Notes: generated from the letters alone by a model not told the origin. Positions 43,432 to 51,861 are shown, numbered from the stretch's first letter. The stretch: DNA of 64,000 nucleotides from Azophilus sp965116165 (GCA_965116165.1 OZ220484.1:806001-870000); one strand, 5' to 3'. A program made the numbers and translations.

Positions 43432-43850
43432 ATCGGCTTGCGTTTGCCGGATAGGGTCGGCGACCCGTGGCGGGAGCTTCGGGATCCTGTAAAGATGTAG
43501 CGTTTGCTCAGCCAGTAGTTCAGCCCAACACAAAACACATCCGCAACGACCTTGGCGATCACAGCGGGCACACCGAACAGTAGAAACAAGGCCAACAGCC
43601 CGGTTGACAATGGAACATTCAGCGACCAGAGCGCAATGTAAAGAACCGCCTGGCGGCCATGCCTCCCCTCGGTTGCGGTCTCGAACGTGAAATACCGGTG
43701 CGCGAGAAAGGCGAAGACACCGGCGCAGACCTTCGCAAAGATGTTGGCGACAACCGCCGTTTGCCCCACCGGGACAACCAGCAGCAGAAACAGCCCCAAA
43801 TCCAAGCCGTAGCCGACGATCTGGACGGCGACATAGCGTGCAAATCCCAT
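43428..43850 (-). CDS. GtrA-family membrane protein
   Basis: A 140-residue four-helix protein of the GtrA family, proposed to flip polyprenyl-phosphate-linked sugars across the membrane. Sequence: RYVAVQIVGYGLDLGLFLLL, VVANIFAKVCAGVFAFLAHR, YFTFETATEG and VADVFCVGLNYWLSKRYIFT, all standard for the family (final N-Y-x-x-x-K-R-Y-x-F). The tail (RHGSPTLSGKRKPI) is short and basic. It overlaps the downstream polytopic glycosyltransferase-like gene by four bases and lies 370 bases from the GT2 gene upstream, a gap filled by repeats. Confidence 0.88.
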   Translation of the reverse strand: MGFARYVAVQIVGYGLDLGLFLLLVVPVGQTAVVANIFAKVCAGVFAFLAHRYFTFETATEGRHGRQAVLYIALWSLNVPLSTGLLALFLLFGVPAVIAKVVADVFCVGLNYWLSKRYIFTGSRSSRHGSPTLSGKRKPI

Positions 43851-43896
43851 TGTCTAGCGCCCGTCGGACCCTTACCGCCTCGTCGCCAAGGCCATT

Positions 43897-43952
43897 CTAA
43901 GGAAGATGTGAACAAATCGATAAAGCAGCATCAGGCTACTCGTGGGCTATTA
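43897..43952 (+). repeat. R1 element, left half, interrupted by R8
   Basis: CTAAGGAAGATGTGAACAAA through GGGCTATTA, then the R8 element begins. A few R1 bases (TTGATTTTA) reappear after R8 at 44060 before the next R1 copy starts. Confidence 0.65.
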
Positions 43953-44056
43953 TTGGGGACTTATATAAATAAGTTGACATACTACTATATGTTGAGGTTT
44001 TAGTAGCAGGGAACTACCACATCTTGGGTTCTGTCAACTTATCGATATAATTCCCT
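43953..44056. repeat. R8 element
   Basis: A 104-bp AT-rich element with imperfect 25-bp inverted ends (GGGGACTTATATAAATAAGT and, inverted, GGGAATTATATCGATAAGTT). Inserted in an R1 copy. No second copy seen in the window. Confidence 0.65.
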
Positions 44057-44066
44057 ATTATTGATT

Positions 44067-44172
44067 TTAGGAAGGTCTGAACAAGTCGATAGATCGGCAT
44101 TTAGCCACTCGTAAGCTATTGATTTTATTAAACCGGATGCCCCGGCTACAGGATTAGTCAGAGATTCCCTAA
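44067..44172 (+). repeat. R1 element, full copy
   Basis: TAGGAAGGTCTGAACAAGTC to TTAGTCAGAGATTCCCTAA. Ends 50 bases from the GT2 stop codon. Confidence 0.85.
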
Positions 44173-44223
44173 AATGATAGGCGACCATGGATGGTGGGCA
44201 CACCAAGCGCGGCTGGGACCGGA

Positions 44224-45228
44224 TCATTCATCATGGTGGTGAGGGCCAGCCCCGGATTGCCCCTTCACAATCATGGTGTGTATTGGCCGCCTGGGAACGG
44301 ACCCGATATCGTAACCAATAAACGCCAGCACAAGCTGGATTCCCACCAGGATGGGCATGGCCGCCAGCATCACGGTGCCGGGCGGGGTCGGCAGTCCGGC
44401 GCGTCCTGATTCCCACCACTGGCAGCCGCCGAATACGATACCGAACATGAGCATCAGCAAGCCGAGCGGCAATTCAATGGAAGCCAGCGACAGGCCGCGC
44501 AGGTAATAGTTGTAGAAAACACGCTTGCAAAAGCAGCGCGCATGCTTGACCAGAAACTCTCCGACAATCCGGGGCACGTGAAGACTGCTGACCTCGTCGC
44601 CGTAGTGCGCCCGCATCGGGATATCGATCACCACAGCCCGCAATGTATTGAGCCGAAACAGCATTTCCGATTCAAAAAAGTACCCCTTGGACATCTTCTC
44701 GAATGGCAGGGAGCGAGCGACATCGGCGTGAATCGCGGTGTAACCGTTGACCGGGTCGAACAGATCCCAATAGCCGGACGATAGCTTCGTCAACAAGGAC
44801 AGCACGGCATTCCCCATGAGGCGGGCCTTCGGCATTCCGCGCAAGTCTTCCAGATTGAAGAATCGGTTGCCCTTTGTGTAGTCGGCCTTGCCGGCGGCAA
44901 TGGGCGCGATGAAGTCTTGAAGGAGCGCCGGATCCATCTGACCGTCGCCATCCAACTTCACGATGATCTTCATGTCGTCGGCCAGCGCGGCCCGGTAACC
45001 CGTCATGACCGCTCCGCCAACGCCCTGGTTCTCGTCATGACGCAAGACGGTGACCCGGCCATCGCCGCAGCGGGTTTCAACAAGTCGGCCGGACCCGTCG
45101 GGGCAACAATCGTCAACGACATAGATTTGGCTGATCTCCGAACCTATGCCGCCCAGCACATCCAGAATCTGATCCCGCACCCTATAAGAGGGTATGACGA
45201 CTCCAACTTTTTTGTTTGATCGGGTCAC
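44224..45228 (-). CDS. Family 2 glycosyltransferase (DPM1/GtrB-like)
   Basis: A 334-residue enzyme that probably moves a sugar from a nucleotide donor to polyprenyl phosphate. N-terminal GT-A fold: KVGVVIPSYRVRDQILDVLG, SEISQIYVVDDCCPDGSGRL, the D-x-D region IIVKLDGDGQMDPALLQDFI and KADYTKGNRFF. Two C-terminal membrane helices (LASIELPLGLLMLMFGIVFG and MLAAMPILVGIQLVLAFIGY) anchor it, as in GtrB. GTG 45228 is chosen because the conserved fold begins there; the longer frame upstream is not family-like. The C-terminus ends GPHHHDE. Works with the GtrA and polytopic protein genes downstream. Confidence 0.88.
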   Translation of the reverse strand: MTRSNKKVGVVIPSYRVRDQILDVLGGIGSEISQIYVVDDCCPDGSGRLVETRCGDGRVTVLRHDENQGVGGAVMTGYRAALADDMKIIVKLDGDGQMDPALLQDFIAPIAAGKADYTKGNRFFNLEDLRGMPKARLMGNAVLSLLTKLSSGYWDLFDPVNGYTAIHADVARSLPFEKMSKGYFFESEMLFRLNTLRAVVIDIPMRAHYGDEVSSLHVPRIVGEFLVKHARCFCKRVFYNYYLRGLSLASIELPLGLLMLMFGIVFGGCQWWESGRAGLPTPPGTVMLAAMPILVGIQLVLAFIGYDIGSVPRRPIHTMIVKGQSGAGPHHHDE

Positions 45229-45248
45229 TACACTTCTCTCGGCCCCCG

Positions 45249-46802
45249 CTACCCCACCCGATCGGACCTGTCCCTCCAAAAGGGTTCCCGCAGCGTGCGT
45301 TTTAGTATCTTGCCGGAACCGGTTTTGGGGATTTCGGCGGCGAAGGCAACGGATCGCGGAATCTTGTAGCCCGCCAGGTGCTCGCGCGCGAACTGCTGCA
45401 CGGCAGCCGCATCGAGACCGGCACCGTCCCGGGCGACCACCACCGCGTGCACGCTTTCTCCCCATTCCTCGCTGGGGATGCCGAAGACGGCCGCCTCGTG
45501 GATCTGGGGATGAAGTTCAAGGGCGTGTTCAACCTCCGCGGGATAGATATTCGCGCCGCCGGAAATGATCATGTCCTTCTTGCGGTCGCAGATATAGTAG
45601 AAGCCATCGTCGTCGAAATAGGCGATGTCGCCCACGGTCTGCCAGCCATCGCGCCGGTCTTCCAGGAACTTTTCATGCGCCTTGTAATAGGTGGTGAACT
45701 GCGACGCGGTGCGCACATACAACTCGCCCGGTTCGCCCGGCACTGCCACCACGCCGCCGTCTTCCCGATAGAGGCGGATTTCCACCCCCGGGGCGGGCCG
45801 ACCGCAGGAGCCGGGCTTGGCGCGCTGGAACCGCGGGGTCATAATGGTGTTCACACCGAGTTCCGTGGAACCGTACACCTCGAACAGGGATTCTTCGGGA
45901 AACCGCTCCAAATAGTCCAACTTCAGCGCATAGGACCAAGGTGCCGCATTGGCGATCATGATGCGCAAGTGGTCGCGCCGGTATTTTTGCAGGACTTCGT
46001 CATCGAGTCGACAAATGCGCCGGATGGGCGTCGGAGCGGCAAAGGTGGCCGTCACCCCATAGGTATCAAGTAGCCGCAGCCAGTCCTCGGCGTCGAACGA
46101 CCGTTGTAGCACCACCGTGTTGCCGAGGGCCTGGCCCAACGCCAGGAATCCGCCCGGGCCCGAGTGGTACAACGGCCCCGTGGTCAGGTAAACATCGTCG
46201 GGTTGCCAGCCATACAGACGTACCATGGCCTCCATCTGCCCCGGGTCGCCGATACCGGTACGCACCGCGCCCTTGGGTTTGCCCGTGGTGCCGGACGTGT
46301 AAATCATGGTTCCGGTTGCCGCTGCATCCGCGGCCACCTCCACGGGGTCGGCACTGGCGCCGTCGAGCAGGCCGGCCGCCGCAACCTGCCCCTCTTCGGG
46401 CGAACCATCGTAGACGATGACATGCGCGATCTGAGGCGTTTCCGCGCGAATCCGTGCAAAGAGTGGCGCGAATTCCGCGTCGACAAAGGCCACCTTCGCA
46501 TCGCAATTGTGTACTACATAGGCCGCCTCCTCGGGTGTGAGCCGATAATTCAAGGGCACCGACACGGCCCCCGCCTTGCGCGCGGCGTGGCCGCAGGCTA
46601 TCGGCCAAGGAGAATTGCGGCCGCACCACAACACCTTGTCGCCCGGTTCGACACCACACCCGCGGAATACATTCGCGAGCCGGTTGGCGTTGGCTTCAAG
46701 ATCCGCAAAGCTCCAGCTCAGAACTTCGCCCGTGGGTCGGTCGTCAATCAGCGCGGGCTTGTCCCCGAGTTGGCCCGCAAGCATGGTCAGCATATCCGGC
46801 AC
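45249..46802 (-). CDS. AMP-forming acyl-CoA synthetase
   Basis: A 517-residue ANL-superfamily ligase. Motifs in order: P-loop MIYTSGTTGKPKGAV (near 170), LFEVYGSTELGVNTIMTPR (A5), YYICDRKKDMIISGGANIYP (A7-A8) and the catalytic lysine region PKTGSGKILKRTLR (A10). It is closest in feel to FadD-like and steroid-ring FadD3-like enzymes, but the acid substrate is not decidable. It sits just upstream of the GT2 gene in the same orientation, though probably unrelated in function. The gap 46803-47092 to its right holds no supported gene. Confidence 0.9.
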   Translation of the reverse strand: MPDMLTMLAGQLGDKPALIDDRPTGEVLSWSFADLEANANRLANVFRGCGVEPGDKVLWCGRNSPWPIACGHAARKAGAVSVPLNYRLTPEEAAYVVHNCDAKVAFVDAEFAPLFARIRAETPQIAHVIVYDGSPEEGQVAAAGLLDGASADPVEVAADAAATGTMIYTSGTTGKPKGAVRTGIGDPGQMEAMVRLYGWQPDDVYLTTGPLYHSGPGGFLALGQALGNTVVLQRSFDAEDWLRLLDTYGVTATFAAPTPIRRICRLDDEVLQKYRRDHLRIMIANAAPWSYALKLDYLERFPEESLFEVYGSTELGVNTIMTPRFQRAKPGSCGRPAPGVEIRLYREDGGVVAVPGEPGELYVRTASQFTTYYKAHEKFLEDRRDGWQTVGDIAYFDDDGFYYICDRKKDMIISGGANIYPAEVEHALELHPQIHEAAVFGIPSEEWGESVHAVVVARDGAGLDAAAVQQFAREHLAGYKIPRSVAFAAEIPKTGSGKILKRTLREPFWRDRSDRVG

Positions 46803-47092
46803 GGTTTTATCCCTCCAACATTCCCATCTGAAAAGGCGGCAGAATCACGGGAATGGGGCGTCGCGTCAAGCCAGCAAGCACTGGCTGTAAAACGCTCCGG
46901 GATCGCAAGCGCCAACTTTCAAGGAAGCAACGATGCTTGAGTCGAACGAAAAAGAGTAAGGATTTCCCCGTGTTGTCGTTCAGTGGCGTCATTTTGTCTT
47001 TTTACTCACCAGTCCCTATGATAGATCATAGAAAGTGGCTGTGGTGCCGGGGGGGATGATGTGGCGTGGGTTCCTGATAGATCGTAGCTAAC

Positions 47093-47827
47093 GTGATTGA
47101 CACCGTACTTCTCAAGGTAGCCAGCAGGTGCAACCTAGACTGCGACTACTGCTATGTCTATCACATGGGCGATGACGCTTGGCGCGACCAGCCAAAACGC
47201 ATATCGATTTTCTCGTTCGCGATGGAAATCACGCATGTCTGCCGACTGGCAAGGCCAGCGCAAGTAGTACGGCCTTGGCTAGACTGATTGACGAAGTGCG
47301 CAACGAGGGCAATCCGGAGCCAGCGTCTATCGCCACTTATAATCGTACTTACCATCGTCACAACCGATGACAATGCCTTCGTGCAGCCTGTGACCTTTCC
47401 TTACCTCCTTTCGCAAGAGCCAGGATCCGACGCCATCAAGGTTGCCGATATACCGTTTCGCTACTTCCTCACTCGTCGCTGCCTTGCGCATGGTATTGAA
47501 AAGAACCTTCTAGAGTGGTTCGAAACCTCCGCATCTTGGGAACTTGTGGAAACAGACTTCTATGAACAGTACGAATTTAGCATGCTGCATGCCTCCCTAC
47601 CCGAACCCATAGCACCGTTGATTGAATGGAAAAATATCTCTTTCCTCATTCGTTCCATGAGAAAGCGGTTGGCCGAGTCCATTGTCCACGAGTGCATGCA
47701 TCTCCAACTCTCAATTGTGGAGAGGATACTGCCCCTCGTTGATGAGCCTCAAGCGATGTACTACTCTCCGTGGAAAAAAACTTGTCGTGAATTCCTTTCT
47801 TCAAATGCTGTGGTACCCGTGGTTTAG
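47093..47827 (+). pseudogene. Remnant of a RiPP locus: radical-SAM maturase head fused to HExxH-protein tail
   Basis: It starts with a clear radical-SAM peptide-maturase N-terminus: MIDTVLLKVASRCNLDCDYC followed by YVYHMGDDAWRDQPKR (the C-x3-C-x2-C cluster motif). After about 45 codons the match is lost. A second frame (from about 47288) ends with SIVHECMHLQLSIVERILPL, MYYSPWKKTCREF, the pattern of the HExxH-type peptide-modification proteins that accompany SPASM maturases. The middle, including the SPASM domain, and the true C-terminus are missing. A large deletion has fused the two genes. No precursor peptide is left. Confidence 0.6.
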
Positions 47828-47836
47828 TTACTCGGA

Positions 47837-49222
47837 TCATGGAATATCACTATTCTTCCTGAGTGTCGCCGCGGTTCGACGGATGATCTCCATAGCGCCT
47901 TGATCCTCTGGAAACTCTGCCGTCGGCAATTCTCCCATCTGTGCCTCCAATTCCTTGAGCTCCCTTTTTTGCTCTACGGAAAGCCTGCTCTTCCCGGCAA
48001 GTTCCCGACGACGCTCCATTAATCTCTCTATCTCAGGGGAGCGTGCAGAACTAAGATCGAAAAGGTCGCTTGTAATAATCTGATCCAGCCGCCATTCCTT
48101 GATAATTGAAGGATCGTTTAAAATTTCAGCATGATCTTCCACTTTTCTCAAAACGGCTAGATTTGTACCAAGTGAGCTCTGCGCCATCAACGGACTATGC
48201 GCAGTCGCAATAAATTGGACATTGGGGAAATGCCGGGTGAGATACTCGCGAATATCACGTTGCCAACGTGGATGCAGGTGGAGGTCAATTTCGTCTACGA
48301 TTACAATTGCCGACTCCTCTAGAGGATTCGAACTATTGGGGTAACGCTCCAACAATCTCCAAGCGATGTCCAATGTCCACGCGAATACTGTTTGGTAGCC
48401 TAAACTTAGCTGAGCAAGAGGAACTTTTCCGTAGTCCGTTGCTACCCATACACCTTTTGCATCGTTGGAAGATGCGGATATGGGTGGGCCGAGTATCTCA
48501 ATATCTTGGGGACAACCAACATCCGGAAGCATTTCTGTCAGCATTCGCTTCATACTTGCAAGATGTCTTCTCGCATGTCGATCCTGCTTTAGTGATCCAA
48601 ATTCCAAACTATTTAGAAGGCGTTCCGCATCGTGCAGAGGCGACTCCACCTTGAATAGCGATTCAACCGAATCAGAAGCTACGGATTTTTCAGAATCGGC
48701 AGTTTGGGGATGCCGCCCCGCACCGTAAGCCAGAACAAGCGGCTCTTCCAAATTCTCTAATGATTCCTCTGAAGATTCACCCCCGGGATCAAAGTTCGTG
48801 AAACGGTCGTTCAAACGAGTGATGTTCAACCCTGTGGAAATCGTACCCCTACGGGGCGCTCTCCGCCCTTCTAGAGGTACCCCGAAGGATAACTGCGCCT
48901 CCAATGTGGCCCTCGTATCCGAGCCAGATCGCGCCAATGCGTTCAATACGTCATTGTTCTCCTCTCCCGCCAACTCTGGCTCAACAAGATTTGGCGTTGG
49001 TCCGCTGTTGTCGTCCGGAGGTTTGTTGAATACTGGACGCATCCGAGCCAAACATTGCAGAAGTGTCGTCTTGCCTACACCATTGTCGCCGACAATCAGT
49101 GTCCACCGAGCTGGTCGACCATCGGCAGCGACGAGCTCCAACACCTGACGCTCACTAAAAGAACGGATGTTCTCAAGCACCAACTTCGTGAAATAGACTG
49201 AACGGATAGGTCGCCTCGCCAC
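47837..49222 (-). CDS. AAA-family (RecF/OLD/PtuA-like) ATPase
   Basis: A 461-residue SMC/ABC-like ATPase: Walker A LIVGDNGVGKTTLLQCLARM (residues about 40-60), a variable insert, signature-like VPLAQLSLGYQTVFAWTLDI, Walker B AIVIVDEIDLHLHPRWQRDI and the H-loop FIATAHSPLMAQS, then a C-terminal coiled coil (LMERRRELAGKSRLSVEQKR). ATPases of this shape occur in Septu (PtuA), retrons and other defence systems, paired with a nuclease. No HNH or TOPRIM gene is present downstream, where a RiPP remnant lies. Its start overlaps a small upstream gene by 50 bases. Function is therefore open. Confidence 0.82.
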   Translation of the reverse strand: MARRPIRSVYFTKLVLENIRSFSERQVLELVAADGRPARWTLIVGDNGVGKTTLLQCLARMRPVFNKPPDDNSGPTPNLVEPELAGEENNDVLNALARSGSDTRATLEAQLSFGVPLEGRRAPRRGTISTGLNITRLNDRFTNFDPGGESSEESLENLEEPLVLAYGAGRHPQTADSEKSVASDSVESLFKVESPLHDAERLLNSLEFGSLKQDRHARRHLASMKRMLTEMLPDVGCPQDIEILGPPISASSNDAKGVWVATDYGKVPLAQLSLGYQTVFAWTLDIAWRLLERYPNSSNPLEESAIVIVDEIDLHLHPRWQRDIREYLTRHFPNVQFIATAHSPLMAQSSLGTNLAVLRKVEDHAEILNDPSIIKEWRLDQIITSDLFDLSSARSPEIERLMERRRELAGKSRLSVEQKRELKELEAQMGELPTAEFPEDQGAMEIIRRTAATLRKNSDIP

Positions 49223-49454
49223 CGCTTGCTCCGCTTACAAGAGTTCTAGCCCAAAAGCTAACAAGGATCGTTTGCTCCGTAAACTCTATCTTGATCTCCT
49301 GATAAGCATCACCGGAACGATATATGACGCCGGTTGTTCGCAATCCTGGCGCCAAAGGAGGCACAGCCACTCTGGAAGCATGGAGGTCGATCATGTTGCC
49401 CGCAGGCCTCGGCCCACCTACCCCACCTGACCCGACCGGCCTCTGCGCGAACAA
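49173..49454 (-). CDS. Small unknown protein (TTGVIYR-x-GDAYQ family) overlapping the ATPase gene
   Basis: Up to 93 residues; the more likely start is ATG 49394 (MIDLHASRVAVPPLAPGLRT), giving 73. The core TTGVIYRSGDAYQEIKIEFT matches the start-less fragment at 3734-3994, both in protein and DNA, and in both places the frame overlaps the next gene by roughly 50-60 bases. The remainder (ILVSFWARTLVSGASGGEAT) shows a few similar residues only. No family is recognised. The recurrence before two different candidate conflict genes is the main reason to take it seriously. Confidence 0.5.
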   Translation of the reverse strand: MFAQRPVGSGGVGGPRPAGNMIDLHASRVAVPPLAPGLRTTGVIYRSGDAYQEIKIEFTEQTILVSFWARTLVSGASGGEATYPFSLFHEVGA

Positions 49455-49557
49455 GGAACTTGTTGGTAGTGTCGCAGGTCAACATTCGGCCGACCGGATT
49501 CCTCTGTTGACGCAGGACACGGAATGCGGAAGATTCACGCCGATACACCACCAAATC

Positions 49558-49688
49558 GTCAGCTATTCCCGCTAACACGGCAATGCCCCAAAAGAGGCGC
49601 CCGACCAATGCCTGAATGGTCCATTTCGCTCGGTATTTGGATCCAAACGAATAATCACGCATCGTTAGCGGAAATTGCTGCCAAATCG
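49558..49688. repeat. R5 element, full copy
   Basis: CAGCTATTCCCGCTAACACG to GCATCGTTAGCGGAAATTGC. Interior has ATGGTCCATTTCGCTCGGTA, shared with the copies at 36262 (inverted) and 56573. Confidence 0.8.
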
Positions 49689-49756
49689 TTTGGCTATCTT
49701 GCCCAAGATGGGTTAAAAGAGTCATCCTCAACAGCCATTCGCAAACAGGAGCATCC

Positions 49757-50197
49757 ATGCCCAGCATCGTCGACCAGGTACCCATCGCGCAGGGCCTGTT
49801 CACCTGGCCCTCCAACGACCCGAGACTAATCGGCAGCCTGTGCCACGACTGCGGTGTGGTGACCTTTCCCGCCCAAGCCAGTTGCCCGGCCTGTTGCGGC
49901 CAAAATACGGAACCGCTCGAACTCGAACGACGCGGCAAACTTTGGACTTGGACCATTCAGGGATTTCTACCCAACCGCCCACCCTATGAGGGCCCGGAAA
50001 CGCCCGAGACCTTCAGGCCCTTCGGTGTCGGTTATGTCGAGTTGCCCGGTCAGGTACGCGTGGAGACACGCATTAAAACGGAAGACATCGGCAAACTCCA
50101 CATCGGCATGGAAATGGACCTCGTCGTGGAGAAGTACACCGAGCGGGACGGCAAGGACATCATCGCCTACTTTTTCCGTCCGGCGGACGAAAGTTAA
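49757..50197 (+). CDS. DUF35 / OB-fold acyl-CoA-associated protein
   Basis: A 146-residue protein with an N-terminal rubredoxin-like zinc ribbon (GSLCHDCGVVTFPAQASCPA followed by CCGQ) and a C-terminal OB fold (FGVGYVELPGQVRVETRIKT). DUF35 proteins typically form complexes with thiolase-like or SCP-x enzymes and channel acyl-CoA substrates. Here the thiolase gene follows in the same direction 420 bases later, separated by a tandem repeat. The first cysteine pair is C-x-x-C and the second C-x-x-C, so the metal site is complete. ATG 49757 is chosen. Confidence 0.87.
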   Translation: MPSIVDQVPIAQGLFTWPSNDPRLIGSLCHDCGVVTFPAQASCPACCGQNTEPLELERRGKLWTWTIQGFLPNRPPYEGPETPETFRPFGVGYVELPGQVRVETRIKTEDIGKLHIGMEMDLVVEKYTERDGKDIIAYFFRPADES

Positions 50198-50249
50198 GCC
50201 CCTTGCCCCTCTCTCGATGCGACGCGGGACTTTTACCACGGGCCGGGAT

Positions 50250-50475
50250 GCGCACTGGATTGGTGGCCTTGCGAACCCGCCATGGCTGCTGATTGACTTC
50301 GACGAGCTTTCTGTGGGGGTCGTTCGATACGCACCGAATTGGTGGCCTTGCGAACCCGCCACGGCTGCCGATGGCACTCGACGAGCTTTCTGCGGGGGTC
50401 GTTCGATACGCACCGAATTGGTGGCCTTGCGAACCCGCCACGGCTGCCGATGGCACTCGACGAGGTTGCTGCCGG
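50250..50475. repeat. 79-bp tandem repeat, nearly three units
   Basis: Units begin TTGGTGGCCTTGCGAACCCG at 50260, 50339 and 50418, spaced 79 bases. Units two and three are almost identical (CACGGCTGCCGATGGCACTC); the first is diverged. 79 is not a multiple of three, so it is not a coding repeat. Between the DUF35 and thiolase genes. Confidence 0.85.
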
Positions 50476-50619
50476 GCCCCTTGTCAAAGCTTCTCGCCGC
50501 GACGCCAAACTTTTGTCACGGAGAGCATGGAGAGATTGAAGCCAAGGATATTGTGGCTATATGATTAGTCATCCTCACGCCCTTACTGGAATCCGCATCG
50601 ACTATCAAGGAGCAAACAC

Positions 50620-51762
50620 ATGGACGTAGCAATCATCGGCATCGGCATGCATCCCTTTGGACGCACGGAGGGCGTTACCGGCCAGGAACAGGGCATCTAC
50701 GCAGCCCGCCAAGCCCTGGAGGATACGGGGCTCGAATGGAACGACATGCAATTCGCCTACGGCGGTTCCGCCGCTGCCGGCGCGGCCGACACCATGGTGT
50801 CCAAACTCGGTTTGACCGGCTTGCAGTTCATCAATGTATCCAACGGCTGCGCCACTGGCGGCAGCGCCCTGCAATCCGCCTACATGGCCATACAATCCGG
50901 GATGTTCGACATCGGCATGGCGGTCGGTTTCGACAAGCACCCGCGCGGTGCCTTTACCGTCAATCCGGAAGGCAGCGGCCTTGGCAAGTGGTACGGCGAT
51001 ATCGGCATGGCGCTCACGCCGCAATTCTTCGGCATGAAGATACAACGCTACATGCATGACTACGACATTACCGAAGACACCTTGGTTCGCGTCGCGGTGA
51101 AAAACTACAAAAACGGCTCCAAGAACCCCAACGCCTGGCGTCGCAAGCCATTCAGCTACCAGGATGTGGCCGAATCGATGATGGTCTGCCATCCGCTACG
51201 CAAGTACATGTTCTGCTCCCCCGCCGAGGGCGGCTGCGCCATGATCCTGTGCCGTGCCGACAAGGCCCGCCAATACTCGTCAAACCCCGTTTTCCTCAAG
51301 GCCGTGGCCGTGAAGACCCGGCAATTCGGTTCCTTCGAGGTGTTCTCCCAATCACAAGCGCTCGACCGCGCCCCCGCACCCACCGTGCAAGCCTCACAAA
51401 CCGCTTTCGAAATGGCCGGCGTCGGCCCGGAAGACATCGATGTGGCCCAACTTCAGGATACGGAATCCGGCGCCGAGATCATGCACATGGCGGAAAACGG
51501 CTTCTGCGCCGACGGCGACCAGGAAAAATGGCTCCGCGAAGGCTACACGGAAATCGACGGCAAACTGCCGGTGAATACGGACGGCGGCTGCATGGCCAAC
51601 GGCGAACCCATCGGCGCATCCGGCCTACGCCAGGTGTACGAGATTTGTCTGCAACTGCGTGGCCAGGCCGGTGAGCGCCAAGTGCCCAACAACCCGAGCA
51701 CCGGCTATACCCATGTCTACGGCGCACCGGGCCTGAGCGGCGTTACGGTTCTCACCAACTAG
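50620..51762 (+). CDS. Thiolase-fold acyl-CoA acetyltransferase (SCP-x-like)
   Basis: A 380-residue thiolase-superfamily enzyme. The nucleophile cysteine lies in VSNGCATGGSALQSAYMAI (about residue 87). Later blocks are DIDVAQLQDTESGAEIMHMA and NTDGGCMANGEPIGASGLRQ, in place of the classical C-terminal motifs. Together with the DUF35 protein upstream it fits the lipid-transfer/SCP-x group that removes side chains in beta-oxidation of sterols or branched acids. The stop TAG is within the CTAG end of an R4 repeat. ATG 50620 is taken, 16 bases after AAGGAG. Confidence 0.88.
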   Translation: MDVAIIGIGMHPFGRTEGVTGQEQGIYAARQALEDTGLEWNDMQFAYGGSAAAGAADTMVSKLGLTGLQFINVSNGCATGGSALQSAYMAIQSGMFDIGMAVGFDKHPRGAFTVNPEGSGLGKWYGDIGMALTPQFFGMKIQRYMHDYDITEDTLVRVAVKNYKNGSKNPNAWRRKPFSYQDVAESMMVCHPLRKYMFCSPAEGGCAMILCRADKARQYSSNPVFLKAVAVKTRQFGSFEVFSQSQALDRAPAPTVQASQTAFEMAGVGPEDIDVAQLQDTESGAEIMHMAENGFCADGDQEKWLREGYTEIDGKLPVNTDGGCMANGEPIGASGLRQVYEICLQLRGQAGERQVPNNPSTGYTHVYGAPGLSGVTVLTN

Positions 51763-51822
51763 TGTGCTGTCCGGCAAATTCGCTATAAAATAGTCACCGG
51801 CCTATAAAAAATAATTTCATTT
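51759..51822 (+). repeat. R4 element, left half only
   Basis: CTAGTGTGCTGTCCGGCAAA through AAAAAATAATTTCATTT, nearly identical to 11984-12046. The right half and terminal repeat are absent; coding sequence of a vapC-like gene starts at 51823. Confidence 0.8.
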
Positions 51823-51861
51823 GGTGCGCAGAAGCATGTTCGTGTCCAAGGTAATCCTCAC
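51817..51861 (-). pseudogene. VapC-type PIN toxin, first 13 codons only
   Basis: After the antitoxin a GTG start (51861) reads VRITLDTNMLLRT, the N-terminal PIN signature with the first catalytic aspartate. The R4 element then cuts in and gives the codons AAA TGA. The rest of the toxin is gone. Overlap of the start with the antitoxin stop (GTGA) confirms the gene was once the second cistron of a pair. Confidence 0.7.

Noticed and set aside
47837..49222. A complete Septu (PtuAB) pair
   Set aside because: The ATPase fits, but no HNH partner gene lies on either side.
50250..50475. Repeats at 79-base intervals as a CRISPR array
   Set aside because: The whole 79-base unit is repeated, so there are no unique spacers.
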